From Allomuricauda sp. (GTDB lineage: Bacteria > Bacteroidota > Bacteroidia > Flavobacteriales > Flavobacteriaceae): a stretch of 37,208 nucleotides of DNA. The translations under genes and the position numbers were made by a program. This document shows, in pieces, positions 15,593 through 23,565 of this stretch. A model generated the notes under the pieces. It saw only the letters and a list, made by a program, of their open reading frames with translations, had not been told where the DNA came from and searched no databases. The DNA is taken from the NCBI GenBank assembly GCA_030148335.1, contig JASBTQ010000033.1, positions 1 to 37,208 on the forward strand. The letters are read 5' to 3'. How positions within the stretch are numbered: the first letter of the stretch is position 1; every line of letters begins with the position of its first letter.

Positions 15593-15891
15593 TCTTTCTG
15601 TCTTTTGCAAGAAGGTGAAGTTAAGTACAGTGATATGTTCGGAAAGAAAACTTGAAATGGTCTTACGATTACCTTGGGGCAAGTGTATGAGGAAGAAGAT
15701 GCGATGACATAGATGTAAACCTACCCCAAAAGGACCATACCATACCCGTATGGGAATGAGGAATGAAGCTCCAGTAGCTTATGTTGGATAAAAAACCGCA
15801 AACCGATACAATGCTCTGGGCATGGCCGAATATGAAGCCATGAAAGGCTTTGTACGTTATCATTTTAACTATAATTAAACTACTCAAATTT
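15593..15891 (+). other. Long untranslated leader of susC
   Basis: About 300 bases between the predicted promoter and the susC start. I see no conserved RNA class, no convincing small gene and no terminator-like hairpin; a CCATAC-CC-GTATGG palindrome at 15740-15753 is too tight to be a normal stem-loop. A second, weaker promoter-like arrangement (TTTG at 15849-15852, 19 bases, TAATTA) lies just before the gene, so the leader might be transcribed only under some conditions. Confidence 0.35.
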
Positions 15892-18867
15892 ATGCGAAAA
15901 CTACATGACTATTTAGGACAAATGAGGTCCCGACTGGTTGTAATTGTCTTCTTGGCGTCTGCGCTTTCAGCCTTCGCCCAGAGTCAATACACCTTTTCGG
16001 GGACCGTTATTGAAAGTGGCACGGGAGTGCCGCTTGCTGGTGCTTCAGTGTTCATTGAGAACACATCGTATGGTTCCGTCACCGATTTTGACGGGAATTA
16101 TAGCTTTTCCGCCACCTTGGAGCCAGATTCTTACACATTGGCGATCAGCTCCTTGGGATTTTCCACCCAACGAATCGCAGTCACAGTGGGCGGAAGTTCC
16201 TCGATCACTACCGATGCCAGTCTTGCCGAGGATTTATTGAGCCTTGACGAAGTGGTTGTCACAGGTACGGGAGCAGGAGCCAACAAAAGGACCTTGGGTA
16301 ATGCCATATCTTCCGTAAAGGCCCAAGAATTAGTGGACAATGGAGCGACCCAGATAGACCAGGCCATTGCCGGTAAAGTTACCGGTGCCCTGGTACAACA
16401 AAACTCAGGTGATCCCGCTGGCGGCATCAGTATCCGTCTTCGTGGACCAAGTACCATTGCCGGTAGCTCGGACCCTCTTTACATTGTTGATGGGATCATC
16501 ATCAGCAACTCGAGCAACGAGCTCGTAGACCTTGGGGGGAATGCGCAGAACCGCTTGGCAGACATTAACCCCAACGACATCGAGAAGATAGAGATCATCA
16601 AAGGAGCGGCAGCGGCAGCTATTTATGGGTCAAGGGCGAGCAACGGTGTGGTCCAGATCTTCACCAAACAAGGAAGGAGCGGCGAACCCAAGTTCACCTT
16701 TATGACCAATACCAGGGTGAACGAACTTCGCAAGAAAATTGATTACAACCAAGTCCCCTTAGCCTGGGCCGTACCTTCAAACCGATCAGATCTCACAACA
16801 GTTGAAGTAGATCGTTATGACCTTCAGGATGAGATGTTCGAATCTGGTTTTGGGATTGAAAACTATTTCTCCATGACTGGCGGTACAGAAAAAACATCCT
16901 ATTATCTGTCCGCTTCCCATTTGGACAACGATGGTATCATAAAGAACACCAATTTTAAGCGGTACGGCTTCAAGGCCAATCTTACCCAAAAGGCCTTTGA
17001 TTGGTTGGATATTACAGGTGGTTTCAATTACGTCAGGAGTGTCAGCAATGACATGCCCAACGGAGGGATCAACAGTGCCTATGGTGCCATTACCGGCTTT
17101 GTGTTCAGTGACAACTCCATCGACCCATCTCCCGATGAATCAGGGGTATATCCCGTCACCTCCCCTGCAGTACCAAGAACAAACCCTGCTGAGGCTGTGG
17201 CTCGGTTCGACTTCGGCCAAAAGACCAACCGTTTTATCACAAGTGTGGCGCTTGACGCGAATTTCACGAAAAATTTGAGCGCTAAATACACCTTGGGATT
17301 GGACTATTACAACCAATCGGCCACGGCCTACATCCCGATCAACAACACTTCCCCCAATCCTGATGGGTATGCCAGAAGGGCCGACCTGAACAGTTTTCAG
17401 TACAACTCAGACCTTAATTTCACTTATAAAACGGATATTACTTCGTCCATCTCCTCCACTTCCACTTTGGGAGGGTCATGGCAGTATGAAGAACGTGAAA
17501 GCATAGGCATCAACGCAACGGGTCTGCCTCCTGTGGTAGAGACTGCAGCTGGCGGAAGCATCTTGGAGCAAGGGGAAAGCCGTTCCCAGATATCCTATTG
17601 GGGTGCTTTCTTTCAACAATCCTTTGGATTTAACGACAAAATCTATGTGAACGGGGCCGTACGTATGGATGGCGCATCCACCTTTGGTGAGGACGAACGC
17701 AACCAGTTGTACTTTAAGGCAAGTGCCTCCTATGTGATGTCCGATGAGGATTTCTGGAAAAATACCTTTGGGGATGCTTTCAACCTGTTCAAGCTTCGAG
17801 CTTCTTGGGGACAAGCAGGTAACCTGACCGCCCTGAGTGCCTATGCAAGGTTTTCCAACTACAACCCATCTGCCCTGACAGGTACTGTAAGTTTGATCCC
17901 AAGCACCCAATTGGGCAATGAAACCCTTAAGCCAGAAAGACAGGATGAAACAGAGCTTGGTTTTGACGCAGGACTGTTCAACAATAGGATCGGTATTGAA
18001 TTTTCTTACTACAAACAGAAGGTTACCGACCTGTTATTGCAAAGGGTACTGGCACCATCCAGTGGTTTCAGTTCACGATTCGAAAATGTCGGAAATCTGG
18101 AGAACACTGGTGTGGAAGTATTGCTAAGAGGAGCCCCGATCAAGACCAAGGACTTTAACTGGGATCTTACGGCCACTTTCTCAAAGAACAAAAACGAAGT
18201 GACCAATGTGGCCGGTGGCGGAAGAATTGCACTTCCCGGCAGCTTTTCCACCAATTATGTGATCGAAGGCCAACCGCTTGGGGTTTTCTACCATGGATTC
18301 TATGCGAGGAACGAGGACGGATCCATAGCCCTTGACGATGCAGGATACCCCTTCCGAGGGGAAACCGAGGAAGGCGAGCGCTCCAAAGTTATTGGTGACC
18401 CCAACCCAGATTGGTTCGGATCGTTGATCAACGAGTTTACCTATAAAGACTTTGGCCTCAGGGTACAGTTCGATGCCGTCCAAGGCTACGACGTCTTCAA
18501 CTGGAACAGAAGATTGTTGGACAATGTTGTCTTTGGTGGTGGTTACAATGTAGGACAGGAACTTTTGGGCAACAGGCCCAAGGGCTATGGAAGTGCACAA
18601 GCGGGTATTTTTGAGGAATTTGTGGAGGACGGGTCTTTCGTGAAACTCAGGGAAGTTGCGTTGAGCTATACCTTCAAACCCAAATGGGAGCACATAGACA
18701 ATGTAAGGTTCAGTTTGGTGGGCAGAAACTTGATCTCTTGGGACGATTACTCCGGATGGGATCCAGAAGTAAGCGCAGCAGGACAGAGCAATGGAGTACG
18801 CGGATTCGATTTTGCCACAGTACCGATACCAAGGACCTATCAATTGGGCGTAAACGTTAGTTTCTAA
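15892..18867 (+). CDS. SusC/RagA-like TonB-dependent outer-membrane transporter
   Basis: I chose the ATG at 15892 (991 aa) rather than the upstream TTT-rich extension because it starts a good signal peptide, with cleavage expected after residue 29 (SALSAFA-Q). Residues about 33-118 are the carboxypeptidase-regulatory-like domain typical of SusC (FSGTVIESGTGVPLAGASV, DFDGNYSF). A TonB-box-like segment (LDEVVVTGTG) follows, then the plug with QIDQAIAGKVTGALVQQ, IRLRGPSTI and PLYIVDGIIIS, and finally the 22-strand barrel ending in a phenylalanine (QLGVNVSF). It pairs with the SusD lipoprotein 17 bases downstream to take up large oligomers with TonB energy. The substrate is not shown by its own sequence; neighbouring genes point to peptidoglycan fragments. 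Divergent from the regulator-murQ operon. Confidence 0.95.
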   Translation: MRKLHDYLGQMRSRLVVIVFLASALSAFAQSQYTFSGTVIESGTGVPLAGASVFIENTSYGSVTDFDGNYSFSATLEPDSYTLAISSLGFSTQRIAVTVGGSSSITTDASLAEDLLSLDEVVVTGTGAGANKRTLGNAISSVKAQELVDNGATQIDQAIAGKVTGALVQQNSGDPAGGISIRLRGPSTIAGSSDPLYIVDGIIISNSSNELVDLGGNAQNRLADINPNDIEKIEIIKGAAAAAIYGSRASNGVVQIFTKQGRSGEPKFTFMTNTRVNELRKKIDYNQVPLAWAVPSNRSDLTTVEVDRYDLQDEMFESGFGIENYFSMTGGTEKTSYYLSASHLDNDGIIKNTNFKRYGFKANLTQKAFDWLDITGGFNYVRSVSNDMPNGGINSAYGAITGFVFSDNSIDPSPDESGVYPVTSPAVPRTNPAEAVARFDFGQKTNRFITSVALDANFTKNLSAKYTLGLDYYNQSATAYIPINNTSPNPDGYARRADLNSFQYNSDLNFTYKTDITSSISSTSTLGGSWQYEERESIGINATGLPPVVETAAGGSILEQGESRSQISYWGAFFQQSFGFNDKIYVNGAVRMDGASTFGEDERNQLYFKASASYVMSDEDFWKNTFGDAFNLFKLRASWGQAGNLTALSAYARFSNYNPSALTGTVSLIPSTQLGNETLKPERQDETELGFDAGLFNNRIGIEFSYYKQKVTDLLLQRVLAPSSGFSSRFENVGNLENTGVEVLLRGAPIKTKDFNWDLTATFSKNKNEVTNVAGGGRIALPGSFSTNYVIEGQPLGVFYHGFYARNEDGSIALDDAGYPFRGETEEGERSKVIGDPNPDWFGSLINEFTYKDFGLRVQFDAVQGYDVFNWNRRLLDNVVFGGGYNVGQELLGNRPKGYGSAQAGIFEEFVEDGSFVKLREVALSYTFKPKWEHIDNVRFSLVGRNLISWDDYSGWDPEVSAAGQSNGVRGFDFATVPIPRTYQLGVNVSF

Positions 18868-18884
18868 TCCTAAAAAAATTGACA

Positions 18885-20225
18885 ATGAAAATTCACAGAT
18901 ACAATACATTAAAACTGATATTCCTGCTAACGACCCTGTTGGCGGTCACATCGTGCGAAACAGACTTTGATAACCCGAACGCGGCCTCGGCCGACCAGGT
19001 TTACGATTCAAGGGAAGGTATTTTGGCAGCATCAATAGGCATGCAGGAACTTTATTCCACAACAGGTATGCGATGGATGATAGAGACCCCTGCCATCACC
19101 ACAAGGGAGGTTGGTATCACCAGCACTTTCCAAAACCTCATAGACCTTGAAAACGGCGGGGATATCCCCAACAACACTTCAAACATCGAAGGGCTATGGG
19201 CCACCATGTTGCGGGTGATCGGCATTGCCGAGAATGTTGCCACTGAGGCAGAAGGCTTGGAAATAGAAGCAGGAACACGAAGTGGTCTCATCGCATATGC
19301 CAAATTGTTCCATGCCATGAGTATCGGTGCCATGGCCCAAAACTACGAGCAGGTGATTGTTGCCACTTCAGATGACAACCCTCCTTTCGTGAGTAGGATC
19401 GAAGGCTTCAATACCGCCGTTAGCTTGCTGACAGAAGCACAAACACTTCTAGCGGCGACACCCATTTCCGCTGAATTTGAAGCGGAAATATTGAGGGGAG
19501 AAATAGATTTGGAGAATACCATTGGGGCAATGCTGGCCCGATTTAATCTCTATGCCGGCAATTATGATGCCGCCATCGCGGCTGCATCCGAAGTGGACCA
19601 AACCTCTGGCTCTGTTTTCTCCTACGATTCCCAGAACCTGAACCCCGTTTGGGCCAGGGTCTATCAAAATGGTGTGGACAACTTCAAACCAAGAGATAAT
19701 TTTGGCCTACCGGAAAGCTTTGTCTTTGACGATGCCGATGGTAGATTGGCCTTCTATTTGATCCCTTTGGATGAATTGAACCTAAACCAATTGCCCATCG
19801 AGGATCTGGCTGGTTTCTTTGATGGCGAAAATGGTTCGGAAGCGATCCCAGTCTATTTACCGGATGAAATGAACCTCATCATTGCAGAGGCCAACCTGAG
19901 AAAGGCTTCTCCGGACACAGGTGCGGCAATCGCGGCCTTGAATCTGGTATTGACGGACAATGACGACATCTTTGGCGTAAATGCGAATGTGGCCGCCTAT
20001 AGCGGGGATACATCTGTGGATGCCTTGTTGGATGAAGTCTATAAAAACAGAAGGGCCGAATTGTTCCTCACCGGGGGTAGTCTCGAGGACAGTAGAAGGT
20101 TTGGAAGGCCTGAGCCCACGCCAACAGTACAAAATTTCGATGAAGAACGGAATAGGAACTTTTATCCATATCCTTTGACGGAAAGGGACAACAATACGAA
20201 CACTCCTCCTGATCCGGCCATATGA
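18885..20225 (+). CDS. SusD/RagB-like surface glycan-binding lipoprotein
   Basis: I set the start at the ATG of 18885; a longer frame would need TTG at 18879. The signal peptide ends LLAVTSC, with Cys24 lipidated and acidic residues directly after it (CETDFD), which suits export to the cell surface in Bacteroidota. The body is helical, TPR-like. Family features are LYSTTGMRWM near the N terminus, the YLPDEMNLIIAEANLRK helix, then DEVYKNRRAELFLTGG.LEDSRRFGR and the closing NFYPYPLTERDNN. At 446 aa it is shorter than most SusD proteins (usually 500 or more). It forms the lid over the SusC channel. A strong hairpin follows the gene. Confidence 0.93.
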   Translation: MKIHRYNTLKLIFLLTTLLAVTSCETDFDNPNAASADQVYDSREGILAASIGMQELYSTTGMRWMIETPAITTREVGITSTFQNLIDLENGGDIPNNTSNIEGLWATMLRVIGIAENVATEAEGLEIEAGTRSGLIAYAKLFHAMSIGAMAQNYEQVIVATSDDNPPFVSRIEGFNTAVSLLTEAQTLLAATPISAEFEAEILRGEIDLENTIGAMLARFNLYAGNYDAAIAAASEVDQTSGSVFSYDSQNLNPVWARVYQNGVDNFKPRDNFGLPESFVFDDADGRLAFYLIPLDELNLNQLPIEDLAGFFDGENGSEAIPVYLPDEMNLIIAEANLRKASPDTGAAIAALNLVLTDNDDIFGVNANVAAYSGDTSVDALLDEVYKNRRAELFLTGGSLEDSRRFGRPEPTPTVQNFDEERNRNFYPYPLTERDNNTNTPPDPAI

Positions 20226-20268
20226 TGAAAATTCATTTGAGTTGTTAGTTGTTTAATTCAATTTTAGC

Positions 20269-20306
20269 AAAAAGGCCTACATTTAGTGCATACGTAGGCC
20301 TTTTTT
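20269..20306. terminator. Terminator hairpin between susD and the glycosidase gene
   Basis: AAAAAGGCCTAC (20269-20280) pairs perfectly with GTAGGCCTTTTT (20294-20305) around a 13-base loop, followed by Ts. The A-run on one side and T-run on the other make it work in either direction. Only 10 bases separate it from the next start codon, so genes downstream depend on read-through or on a promoter within or before the hairpin. It probably sets higher expression for susC-susD than for the enzymes. Confidence 0.85.
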
Positions 20307-20316
20307 ATTCCATTTC

Positions 20317-21801
20317 ATGAAAAGATTTCTCTACTTGATCCCTTTTGCTTTTCTGATTTCCTGTGCGGTTTCCAAAGCACCCAAGGAGGAATTCAGGGGG
20401 GTATGGATAGCCACCGTGGCCAACATCGATTGGCCGAAACACCCATTCGATGATGTTGAAAAGAAAAAGAAGGACTTCATCGCCATACTGGACTTCTACG
20501 AAAAGCTGAACTTCAATGCGGCCATTGTGCAGGTGAGGACCGCCGGCGATGCCCTCTACCCCACCCAACTCGCCCCGTGGTCCAAATACCTGTCGGGCCA
20601 ACAGGGAAAAGCTCCCGAAGGTTTTGAAAAACCCCTCCAATGGATGATCGAGGAAACCCATAAGAGGGGAATGGAGTTCCACGCCTGGCTCAACCCCTAT
20701 CGCGCCACATTCGACCTGGACACCTTGGCCCTTTCCAAATCCCATGATTTTTACCAACATCCCGACTGGATGATCAAATACGGCAAAAAATACTACTATG
20801 ATCCCGGCCTCCCCGAAGTGCGGGACAAATTCAACCAGATCATTGAAGAATTGGTCACCACATACGAGCTGGATGCCATCCATTTTGACGATTATTTCTA
20901 TCCCTATAAAATTGAAGGGGAAACATTTGGGGATGCAGAAACCTTTTCCAAATATGGATTGCCCGGACAATCCTTGGAAGATTGGCGACGAAGCAATGTG
21001 GATTCCCTCGTGAAAAACGTACACGCCACCATCAAAAAACATAAACCTTGGGTACAATTCGGTATAAGTCCGTTCGGGGTCTGGAAAAATAAAAGTACCG
21101 ACCCAAAGGGCTCCGACACGCAAGCCGGACAGACCACCTACGAGGACCTGTATGCAAACCCTGTGCTATGGGTTCAGGAAGGCTGGTTGGACTATTTGGC
21201 CCCACAAGCCTATTGGAGCATGGATTACCCCTTGGCCTCACACAAAAAAATTGCTTCATGGTGGGCCAATGCCACACCAAACACCAACCTGTACATGGGC
21301 AACGGCACCTATAAAATCAACAACAATGCTGATAAGGCTTGGAACAAAAAAAACGAAATTCCAAAGCAATTGAAACTTGCACGTGATTTGGAAAATATCG
21401 ATGGTAATATCTTCTTCAGTGCCAAATCATTGATGGGTCAGCATGAAAAGGTCAACACCAAACTGGAAAAGAAATTTTATCGGTTGCCCGCTAAAAATCC
21501 CGGTCCCATCAACCAATTGACAAGGGCCGTACAATTGCCTGCCATCACTTCTTCGGAAACAACCGATCAAACCCTGAAAATTTGTGTCAACCATGTTGAC
21601 GATGTCCCTCGCTTTCTCAATCTTTACCTTATAAAAAAGGGGAAAGCACAGCTCATTGGAAAAGAATATCTTTCAGAAAATGATTCGGAAGGGTGCTTTC
21701 AATTCCAATTGACCCCCAAGCAGCTCCGAAGCGATCTGGAAATCAATATCAATGATGCCTATGGCAATCAAAGTGCCATGCAACCCATAAATTTAGAATA
21801 A
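20317..21801 (+). CDS. GHL10-family glycosidase lipoprotein (DigH-like)
   Basis: The protein belongs to the glycosyl hydrolase-like 10 family (PF02638). E. coli DigH (formerly YddW) of this family cuts peptide-free ('denuded') murein glycan strands. The signal peptide ends FLISC, with Cys16 lipidated, so it acts in the periplasm or on the surface. TIM-barrel motifs follow in order: EFRGVWIATVANIDWP, NAAIVQVRTAGDALYP, GMEFHAWLNPYR, YYDPGLPEVRD, LDAIHFDDYFYPY (186-197, with the likely catalytic acids), QFGISPFGVWKN and DYLAPQAYWSMDYP. The last 90 residues look like a small beta domain. It starts 10 bases after the terminator hairpin and is followed by the GNAT gene with 1 base between. Given the murein recycling genes in the same run, a murein glycan substrate is the best inference. 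Confidence 0.88.
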   Translation: MKRFLYLIPFAFLISCAVSKAPKEEFRGVWIATVANIDWPKHPFDDVEKKKKDFIAILDFYEKLNFNAAIVQVRTAGDALYPTQLAPWSKYLSGQQGKAPEGFEKPLQWMIEETHKRGMEFHAWLNPYRATFDLDTLALSKSHDFYQHPDWMIKYGKKYYYDPGLPEVRDKFNQIIEELVTTYELDAIHFDDYFYPYKIEGETFGDAETFSKYGLPGQSLEDWRRSNVDSLVKNVHATIKKHKPWVQFGISPFGVWKNKSTDPKGSDTQAGQTTYEDLYANPVLWVQEGWLDYLAPQAYWSMDYPLASHKKIASWWANATPNTNLYMGNGTYKINNNADKAWNKKNEIPKQLKLARDLENIDGNIFFSAKSLMGQHEKVNTKLEKKFYRLPAKNPGPINQLTRAVQLPAITSSETTDQTLKICVNHVDDVPRFLNLYLIKKGKAQLIGKEYLSENDSEGCFQFQLTPKQLRSDLEININDAYGNQSAMQPINLE

Positions 21802-21802
21802 G

Positions 21803-22288
21803 ATGATGCACGACATGCTTGTTCGACTTTTGGACCTCCCCGACATTTTCGAAACTGAGAAAACCCTCTTCGAGAAAGAAGGCGTAGTTTTCAAAAGGCC
21901 CATCCCTCCCGAAAAAAGCATTGTGGTCCAGTGGGTCGGCCAGCATTTTAGCACAAACTGGGCAGACGAGACCGAAGCCGCTTTCGCTTCTTTGCCCGTC
22001 AACTGTTATATCGCCCAGCGGGAACAGGAAATTTTGGGCTTTGCCTGTTTTGAGAGCACGGCAAAGAACTTTTTTGGACCTACGGGTGTTCTTCCTTCCG
22101 AAAGAGGCAAAAACTTGGGCAAGATCCTGTTGGTAAAATCCTTGCTCGCACTGAAGGAAATGGGATATGCCTACACCATCATCGGTGGGGTGGGTCCTGC
22201 CAGCTATTATGAAAAAACCGTAGGCGCCACCATCATCGAGAAATCGGAAAAAAGCATCTACCAGAACCTATTAAAGCACCGCAAATGA
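21803..22288 (+). CDS. GNAT-family N-acetyltransferase
   Basis: A small cytoplasmic acetyl-CoA-dependent acyltransferase. The GNAT fold is seen in CYIAQREQEILGFACFES (strands 2-3), then the acetyl-CoA pyrophosphate loop GVLPSERGKNLGKILL (95-110, R-G-x-N-L-G), and a closing GYAYTIIGGVGPASYYEKT segment typical of the family. Length (161 aa) is normal. It begins 1 base after the glycosidase stop and overlaps the permease gene by 4 bases (ATGA), so it is fixed within the murein-sugar operon. In Clostridium acetobutylicum a GNAT enzyme, GlmA, that re-acetylates glucosamine or glucosaminides is encoded with NagZ and a muramic acid kinase, so an amino-sugar substrate is a fair hypothesis here, but I cannot show it from sequence. 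Confidence 0.82.
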   Translation: MMHDMLVRLLDLPDIFETEKTLFEKEGVVFKRPIPPEKSIVVQWVGQHFSTNWADETEAAFASLPVNCYIAQREQEILGFACFESTAKNFFGPTGVLPSERGKNLGKILLVKSLLALKEMGYAYTIIGGVGPASYYEKTVGATIIEKSEKSIYQNLLKHRK

Positions 22289-23565
22289 ATGTAGCCCCCA
22301 AAGACAAAAACGCCTGGCTGTGGATTCCCTTTTTATACTTTACCCAAGGGATTCCCTACATTCTGGTGGTCACGGTTTCCGTGATCATGTACAAGCGTTT
22401 GGGCATCGGCAATGCCGAAATAGGACTGTACACCAGTTGGCTCTATTTGCCTTGGGTCATCAAGCCCTTGTGGAGTCCCATTGTGGACCTCAACGGTACC
22501 AAACGAAAATGGTTCCTGGGTATGCAATTGGTCATCGCCCTCGCTTTTTTGGGAATCGGTCTTTTCCTGCCCTCCAATTCCTTTTTCACCATCACCTTGG
22601 CATTTTTCTGGATGGCCGCCTTCGCCTCTGCCACCAACGATATTGCCTCGGACGGCTATTATATGATTGGTCTTACCCAGAAAAAACAGTCCTTTTTCAT
22701 TGGACTTCGCAGCACTTTTTACCGATTGGCCATGGTGACCGGGCAAGGACTCTTGGTCATTTTCGCTGGATTTTTGGAGAACACATATGGGGACAACACC
22801 AAAGCGTGGTCCGTTACCATGATTAGTGCAGCTGTTTTGATGATCGCCCTCACCATTTCCAACTTTTTTGCCACACCCAAGTTTGAAGAAACAGCACCTC
22901 AACCCAAAGAAAAACCAGTGAGCTTTTTTGAGGTGTTCGCCTCCTTTTTCAAGAAAAAACAGATAGGTTGGGCACTCCTGTTCATCCTCACCTACCGCTT
23001 GGGCGAATCCCAATTGGTAAAAATGGCCTCCCCCTTCCTTTTGGACAAACTCGAAGTGGGCGGACTGGCCTATTCCACGGAAGCCGTGGGCACCATATAT
23101 GGCACGGTGGGCATCATCATGCTCTCCCTTGGCGGAATCTTGGGTGGAATCCTGATCTCGAAGGACGGCCTAAAAAAATGGATGCTGCCCATGTTGTTGG
23201 CCCTGAACCTGCCCAATGCGCTATATGCCCTTTTGGCGATAACCCAGACCACCAGCATGTTTGCCGTGGTGGGCACCGTGGTGATCGAGCAATTTGGGTA
23301 TGGCTTTGGGTTTGCCGCATTCATGATGTACTTAATCTATGTGGCCGAAGGTGCTTCCAAAACATCGCATTATGCCATCGCCACCGGATTCATGGCCCTC
23401 GGGATGATGCTCCCTGGCATGCTGAGTGGATACATTCAGGAGTGGTTGGGATATGGTGGCTTCTTTACCTGGGTCGTGATTGCCGCCCTGCCCGCATTTG
23501 TGGTACTGCGCTTTTTGGAATACCCTTCGGATTATGGCAAAAAAACTGTTGACACCAATGACTGA
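22285..23565 (+). CDS. ampG: AmpG-like muropeptide permease (MFS)
   Basis: An inner-membrane transporter with about 12 hydrophobic segments in 426 residues. The first 70 residues have the AmpG layout: FLYFTQGIPYILVVTVSV, IGNAEIGLYTSWLYLPWVIK and PLWSPIVD, matching the family's 'F..G.P..L......L...G.....IG......LPY..K.LW.P..D'. The segment NDIASDGYYM corresponds to the 'T.DI..DA' motif of AmpG. AmpG brings GlcNAc-anhydroMurNAc (with or without peptide) into the cytoplasm, exactly the substrate of NagZ encoded next. The gene overlaps the GNAT gene by 4 bases and nagZ by 8 bases. The fold is certain; the AmpG assignment rests on motifs plus context and an import role for another disaccharide is possible. 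Confidence 0.85.
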   Translation: MNVAPKDKNAWLWIPFLYFTQGIPYILVVTVSVIMYKRLGIGNAEIGLYTSWLYLPWVIKPLWSPIVDLNGTKRKWFLGMQLVIALAFLGIGLFLPSNSFFTITLAFFWMAAFASATNDIASDGYYMIGLTQKKQSFFIGLRSTFYRLAMVTGQGLLVIFAGFLENTYGDNTKAWSVTMISAAVLMIALTISNFFATPKFEETAPQPKEKPVSFFEVFASFFKKKQIGWALLFILTYRLGESQLVKMASPFLLDKLEVGGLAYSTEAVGTIYGTVGIIMLSLGGILGGILISKDGLKKWMLPMLLALNLPNALYALLAITQTTSMFAVVGTVVIEQFGYGFGFAAFMMYLIYVAEGASKTSHYAIATGFMALGMMLPGMLSGYIQEWLGYGGFFTWVVIAALPAFVVLRFLEYPSDYGKKTVDTND

